A DNA stretch of 17,411 nucleotides, taken from Synergistaceae bacterium. Its GTDB lineage: Bacteria; Synergistota; Synergistia; Synergistales; Thermovirgaceae. The notes beneath the pieces were generated by a model, which was given only the letters and a program-made list of their open reading frames with translations, did not search any database and was not told the origin of the DNA. The stretch covers positions 1 to 17,411 of the forward strand of contig DMCT01000037.1 in NCBI GenBank assembly GCA_003446665.1, read 5' to 3'. This document shows, piece after piece, positions 13,678 to 17,411 of the stretch (position 1 is its first letter; every line of letters starts with the position of its first letter). The position numbers and the translations under genes were made by a program.

Positions 13678-15153
13678 ATGCGCAAAGGGATCTATTTCTG
13701 GTTCACCATAATTCTTGCGGCCGCTGTTATAGCGGGCGGCTACATGTATTTCGGACACAGGCCGGTAACATTGACAGTGTCCGAAGTCCTGCCGGCGGTG
13801 GAAGAAGGCTTACCGTACGTTCTGGTCGTTGTGCCGGGAGACCAGATAGGAGCCGAAATACCTGAAGAAGTCGTCCGAAAAGCCTCCTTGCGGTCAAAGT
13901 CCTATTACCGACTGATGCGCGGATTGCTGCCTTTGGCCGGTTTATCTAAAGAGACGGCGCTTTTGGCCGTGGGAGCGAGGGATACCGGAAAGGCCGAATT
14001 GTACGGCGCCTTCCTTTTCACCATTAAGGAAACATCCGCCCTTTCCTCGGGGCGGGTTCCCGAAACCTGGAAGGAAGCGCTTCCTGAGGTGTCTGCGGAA
14101 AGAACCGGAAAAAACAGATACCGTATGAGCTTGGGCGCCGATGCCCCTGAATTGTATTTTATTACCCGAGGCGACATGCTGCTTTTGTCCCTGGAGGAGG
14201 CCGGCATCGACAGGATGATTGAAACCATCGACGACCCTGCTTCAAGGATGAATATTTCCTGGACATTGGAAACCGCCTGGCCGGGGCATTTCCTGTTTAA
14301 CGATGGAGGGGTCCTGGCCGAAAAGGCTTCGTTTGACGGCCTTGATGTCGGTTACGCTCCCATCAGGCTTGAAGCCGCCTGGGAGAAAACCGGGGGCAAG
14401 GGAATTTTAGCCTGGTCCATTGGCGGAATCGAAGGGTGGATCCCGCCCGAAATCAAAGAAGCTCTGCAGGGTCATTTTTGGCGGGAAGAGCTTTACATGC
14501 CCGAACCACTAATCGCCGCGGCCGGCTTTAACCTTCCCCGGGTCGTACCCGGCGGGTCGAAACTTTGGGACGAGCTTTCCGAAGCTGCGGAAACGCTTGG
14601 CGTCGGGACAGATCTTTTGGCAAGGGTCCTGGAAGGCCCTGCGATGATAGTCGTTGGCGGACGCAGTCGCCTCCTTCTGGTAAATTTGCCGGGTTTTTTG
14701 CTGGAATTGCCCGACAGGGGCAAAGAGGGAATCGAACTTGTGAAAACCTTGTGGGAAAGGGACTTCATGCGGGTTCCAATGGAACCCAGGCCCCTTGAGG
14801 GATTCGAGGCCGGAGGAAGCCTTTCGATCCCCCTGACCGTAGTCGGCGCCGCATCTGAAGAATTGGTAGTGATGGGGGCCATGGATGTGTCTGAAATTGG
14901 CGAACTCCTTCCACTAAAAAGTATCTTTGATCTTCCAGAAACTGCGCCGGCGTGGGTTTACGTCGATTTCCCGAAAGCGGCTCAAGCTTTGAGGAACCTG
15001 AGCACAGCGGGGGGGCTGGCCCAAAAGATAGGCATTTCCGGAGGGGAAGGTCTGGAAGAACTTGCCGAATCAGCCGAAAAACTCGCCGAACTTGGTAAAA
15101 TCCTGGTGGTTATACAAGACTATAAAACGGGACGAATCAGCTGGGAACAATAA
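13678..15153 (+). CDS. Hypothetical membrane-anchored extracytoplasmic protein
   Basis: Not recognised. The 491-residue protein begins with two basic residues and a hydrophobic segment (about 6-25), with no lipoprotein Cys box and no clear signal-peptidase site, so it is likely an inner-membrane-anchored protein facing the periplasm. The rest is a large soluble region of alternating strands and helices, rich in Gly, Leu and Glu and poor in Cys. Its repeating hydrophobic-strand pattern resembles large DUF3352-type surface proteins, but I cannot claim membership. AGGAGGT 8 bases before the ATG makes the start clear. It sits 72 bases after the nuclease and 93 bases before tyrS, so it may be transcribed with either. 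Confidence 0.85.
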   Translation: MRKGIYFWFTIILAAAVIAGGYMYFGHRPVTLTVSEVLPAVEEGLPYVLVVVPGDQIGAEIPEEVVRKASLRSKSYYRLMRGLLPLAGLSKETALLAVGARDTGKAELYGAFLFTIKETSALSSGRVPETWKEALPEVSAERTGKNRYRMSLGADAPELYFITRGDMLLLSLEEAGIDRMIETIDDPASRMNISWTLETAWPGHFLFNDGGVLAEKASFDGLDVGYAPIRLEAAWEKTGGKGILAWSIGGIEGWIPPEIKEALQGHFWREELYMPEPLIAAAGFNLPRVVPGGSKLWDELSEAAETLGVGTDLLARVLEGPAMIVVGGRSRLLLVNLPGFLLELPDRGKEGIELVKTLWERDFMRVPMEPRPLEGFEAGGSLSIPLTVVGAASEELVVMGAMDVSEIGELLPLKSIFDLPETAPAWVYVDFPKAAQALRNLSTAGGLAQKIGISGGEGLEELAESAEKLAELGKILVVIQDYKTGRISWEQ

Positions 15154-15188
15154 AACTGCGTGTAAGGAACGCGCTCCTGAAGGACTTC

Positions 15189-15218
15189 ATGGCAAAACTT
15201 GAAGAATACCTTTCTTGA
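15189..15218 (+). CDS. Possible 9-residue leader peptide upstream of tyrS
   Basis: An ATG at 15189 with GAAGGA 4 bases upstream opens a nine-codon frame (MAKLEEYLS) ended by TGA, 28 bases before the tyrS start. It contains one tyrosine codon, near its end. The segment after it (cctttcttgaaagg) can form a weak hairpin but no T run follows. A leader role in tyrosine-responsive control is a guess; no T-box is present. Confidence 0.2.
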   Translation: MAKLEEYLS

Positions 15219-15246
15219 AAGGCAAAAAATGCGGGAGGTAAGAAGA

Positions 15247-16530
15247 ATGCCTGAAAACACCCTTGCCGTTCTTGAAGAAAGAGGCTGTGTGGAATGGTGC
15301 AGCAGCCCAGAAGAACTGGCGTCATTATTCGAAGAGGAAATGGTTACCGGGTACGTGGGCTTCGATCCAACGGCAGACAGTCTGCATGTGGGCCATCTAA
15401 TACCTATAATGGGATTGGCCTGGATGCAGAGGCTCGGGCACAGACCGGTGGCCATCGCCGGAGGCGGAACCGGACTTATTGGCGATCCTTCGGGAAAGAG
15501 CAAGGAGCGGAACCTGCTGACACTGGAACAGGTGGAAAAAAACATGGAAAAGGTCAAGGAGCAGTTCAAGCGGTTTCTTGATTTTGACCGCGGCGATAAC
15601 TCGGCTTTAATCATCAACAATTACGACTGGTTAGGCAAGCTTGGTTTCATAGAGTTTTTGAGGGATACAGGCAAGCATTTTTCGGTAAACTACATGATCA
15701 ACCGCGAATACGTGAAAAGCCGCCTGGAAGACCCGGAGAAATCCATTTCCTACACGGAGTTTTCCTACATGCTCCTTCAGGCCTACGACTTCTGTCACCT
15801 TTTCCAGGAAATCGGGTGCAAGCTGCAGATGGGCGGGAACGACCAGCAAGGCAACATCATAGCCGGCATAGACCTCATACGGAAAAAGACGGGAGGGCAG
15901 GCCTTCGGGATTACCTACCCGCTCCTTTTGACAGCCACGGGCCAGAAGTTCGGCAAGACTGAGGAAGGAACGGTGTGGTTATCGGCGGAGAGGACGTCGC
16001 CGTACAAGTTCTATCAGTTCTGGATCAATGCAGACGACAGGGACGTGGAAAAATTCCTGAAGCTTTTTACCTTCCTGCCGCTGGATGAAATAAAAGACCT
16101 TGTGGAACGACACAGGAAAATGCCCTCAAATCGTGAGGCCCAGAGGGTTTTGGCCTGGGAAGTAACAAGCGCCGTTCACGGCGAAAAAGCAGCATCGTCG
16201 GCAAAAAGAGCCAGCGAGATCCTGTTCGGTGGTGATTTTGATCCTTCAGAACTGGACAGCGAAATGATCCTGGTATTACACCAGGAAGTCCCGTCCGGGC
16301 GCCTGGAAGTGGACCCTGGTGGCGTAGTAGATGCTCTCGTCACAAGTGGGGCCTGCAAGAGCAAGGGAGAAGCACGCCGTCTTATACGCGGAGGAGGAGT
16401 CAGCCTTAACGGAAGAAAAGTGGAAACCGAGGATGCCTCGCTTTCGAACGAGGATTTCCTTGACGGAAGATTCCTCTTCTTCCGGCTGGGCAAAAAAAGA
16501 TTTCACATTGCCGAAAGACCCGGCTTCTGA
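15247..16530 (+). CDS. tyrS: Tyrosyl-tRNA synthetase
   Basis: Charges tRNA-Tyr with tyrosine using ATP; essential for translation. The 427-residue class I synthetase has the HIGH signature LHVGHL (46-51) after GFDPTADS, the GGGTGLIGDPSGK block (72-84), the tyrosine-binding segment YDFCHLFQEIGCKLQMGGNDQQGN (180-203, given as key positions Tyr180, Asp181, Gly196-Asn198), KFGKT (234-238, the KMSKS equivalent) and a C-terminal S4 tRNA-binding domain (about 358-415). The usual bacterial GSDQWGN reads GNDQQGN here. The start at 15247 is chosen over an in-frame TTG at 15199 because GGGAGGT precedes it and the family begins near this point. It ends 48 bases before the acyltransferase gene. Confidence 0.97.
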   Translation: MPENTLAVLEERGCVEWCSSPEELASLFEEEMVTGYVGFDPTADSLHVGHLIPIMGLAWMQRLGHRPVAIAGGGTGLIGDPSGKSKERNLLTLEQVEKNMEKVKEQFKRFLDFDRGDNSALIINNYDWLGKLGFIEFLRDTGKHFSVNYMINREYVKSRLEDPEKSISYTEFSYMLLQAYDFCHLFQEIGCKLQMGGNDQQGNIIAGIDLIRKKTGGQAFGITYPLLLTATGQKFGKTEEGTVWLSAERTSPYKFYQFWINADDRDVEKFLKLFTFLPLDEIKDLVERHRKMPSNREAQRVLAWEVTSAVHGEKAASSAKRASEILFGGDFDPSELDSEMILVLHQEVPSGRLEVDPGGVVDALVTSGACKSKGEARRLIRGGGVSLNGRKVETEDASLSNEDFLDGRFLFFRLGKKRFHIAERPGF

Positions 16531-16578
16531 GGGATCACGCAAGGAACTCGGAGAAAAATATGGCGTTAAGGCTGGTGA

Positions 16579-17411
16579 GTGGTGCTGACGTGGCAGTGTG
16601 GATTGCTTGAAGGGTTGAGGCGTTTCCTTGCGCCTGGGCCGCGGGCCCGAGTAACGGCAAGCGTTCTTACTAGCTTCCTAAGGGTTTATGGACCCAGGAA
16701 GGAAATTGCTCTTGCCAATATGGCCATAGCTTTCCCGGAATGGGACCTTACCGAGAGGAAAAAACTGCTGCGCCAGGTTTATCGACATTTTGCCTGGATA
16801 CTTGTGGAGTATCTCGCTACGTTGAACAACCCTGCTTTGGTGCTTGAATGGTTCGTGGAAACGGAAGGCAAAAAGATACTTGACGAGGTCGTCGAAAGCA
16901 AAAGAGGGGCAGTCCTCCTTTTTGGGCATTTTGGAAACTGGGAACTTCTCGGAGGGTGGCTGGCCTTTTCAGGGTATCCCATCGATGCCATGGTCAGGGA
17001 ACCGGAACAACCCGAACTGCGGGGGCTTTTGGAAAACTACAGGAGCCGCATGGGTATGGGGACCATAAGTAAGGATTCTTCCCGCGAGCCCATCAAGCGG
17101 TTGAAGCAAGGCAGGTTTGTCGGTATTGCAGGAGATCAGCACTGGGGTCACATGGGAATAAATGTCCCTTTCTTCGGCAGGGACTGCAGTACGGCACCAG
17201 GCCCCGCGGCCTACGCCCTTCTTTCAGGGGCCCCGCTGATACCTATTGCTGCCTACAGGATTGGTCCGTTCCATTACCGATTCGAAGCCCGGGAGCCGAT
17301 CGTCGTTCCCGAAGAAGGACCAAGGGACGAAAAGATCCGGCTCATGACCACCGAAGCCAACAGGTCGCTGGAAAAGATGATACGCCGGGCACCGGAGCAA
17401 TGGCTCTGGAT
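16579..17411 (+). CDS. LpxL/HtrB-family lipid A acyltransferase, 3' end cut by window
   Basis: A membrane-associated acyltransferase that adds a secondary acyl chain to lipid A (or a related glycolipid) using acyl-ACP; it implies an outer membrane. The frame stays open from 16579 to the window edge, giving 277 residues. Motifs are NMAIAFPEW (the family's N...AFPE block), the catalytic HFGNWE (HX4E type) around 17,000 minus 75 bases, NYRSRMGMGTI, GDQHWGHMG and the near-terminal RAPEQWLW, where this family continues with MHRRWK. In-frame stops at 16567 and 16576 bound the start; GTG 16579 with AAGG 7 bases upstream is the best choice, and TTG 16603 is an alternative. It follows tyrS by 48 bases and may be co-transcribed with it. 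Confidence 0.9.
   Translation, partial: MVLTWQCGLLEGLRRFLAPGPRARVTASVLTSFLRVYGPRKEIALANMAIAFPEWDLTERKKLLRQVYRHFAWILVEYLATLNNPALVLEWFVETEGKKILDEVVESKRGAVLLFGHFGNWELLGGWLAFSGYPIDAMVREPEQPELRGLLENYRSRMGMGTISKDSSREPIKRLKQGRFVGIAGDQHWGHMGINVPFFGRDCSTAPGPAAYALLSGAPLIPIAAYRIGPFHYRFEAREPIVVPEEGPRDEKIRLMTTEANRSLEKMIRRAPEQWLW

Noticed and set aside
15154..15246. T-box riboswitch upstream of tyrS.
   Set aside because: Only 93 bases are available and neither the T-box sequence nor a terminator with a T run is present.
1..17411. Insertion sequence, prophage, toxin-antitoxin or CRISPR-linked system.
   Set aside because: No transposase, integrase, toxin-antitoxin pair, Cas gene or regularly spaced repeats was seen; the genes are ordinary chromosomal types.

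Overview
The window looks like chromosomal DNA of an anaerobic diderm bacterium of moderately high GC, most likely a Synergistota member. A superoxide reductase (desulfoferrodoxin) next to a ferritin points to an oxygen-sensitive anaerobe, and a lipid A-type lauroyl/myristoyl acyltransferase homologue points to an outer membrane. The phylum assignment is an inference from gene content and protein style; no rRNA or tRNA gene is present to anchor it. I saw no transposase, phage gene, CRISPR array or tRNA gene. Genes are densely packed; no gene-free stretch exceeds 300 bases. The longest are 918-1152 (promoters of the redox genes), 9092-9340 (divergent control region of a two-component system) and 11831-11991 (divergent promoter region).

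Layout. (1) 57-917, minus strand: a sirtuin with a long hairpin behind it. (2) 1153-2027: superoxide reductase and ferritin, an oxygen/iron defence pair with promoter elements in front and a terminator behind. (3) 2142-8585: a plus-strand gene string in which most genes overlap or are separated by under 50 bases. It holds a rubredoxin-type flavin reductase domain protein, a TIGR02757 (DUF2400) protein, an unrecognised 223-residue protein, the MntP manganese exporter, a dCMP deaminase, an 882-residue AAA+ ATPase with a long TPR tail, and an HD-domain phosphohydrolase. (4) 8621-11334: a small membrane-anchored coiled-coil protein on the minus strand, divergent from a NarL-type response regulator and its histidine kinase. 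(5) 11315-13605: a UPF0316 membrane protein (minus) divergent from a beta-CASP metallo-beta-lactamase nuclease (plus). (6) 13678-17411: an unrecognised anchored protein, tyrosyl-tRNA synthetase, and the start of an LpxL/HtrB-type acyltransferase that runs off the end of the window.

How the genes fit together. Superoxide reductase turns superoxide into peroxide, ferritin stores the iron that would otherwise react with it, and the flavin reductase domain protein is of the kind that feeds electrons to rubredoxin/flavodiiron oxygen-reducing chains, so 1153-2672 reads as an oxygen-tolerance module. In the following string, the dCMP deaminase and the HD hydrolase may both act on nucleotides, while the AAA+/TPR protein is the most unusual member: it joins a CbbX/SpoVK-type motor to about 570 residues of helical repeats. 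The least explained items are that AAA+/TPR protein, the 223-residue protein upstream of mntP, the 491-residue anchored protein upstream of tyrS, and the small anchored protein divergent from the two-component system. I found nothing that is clearly a new defence or mobile system.
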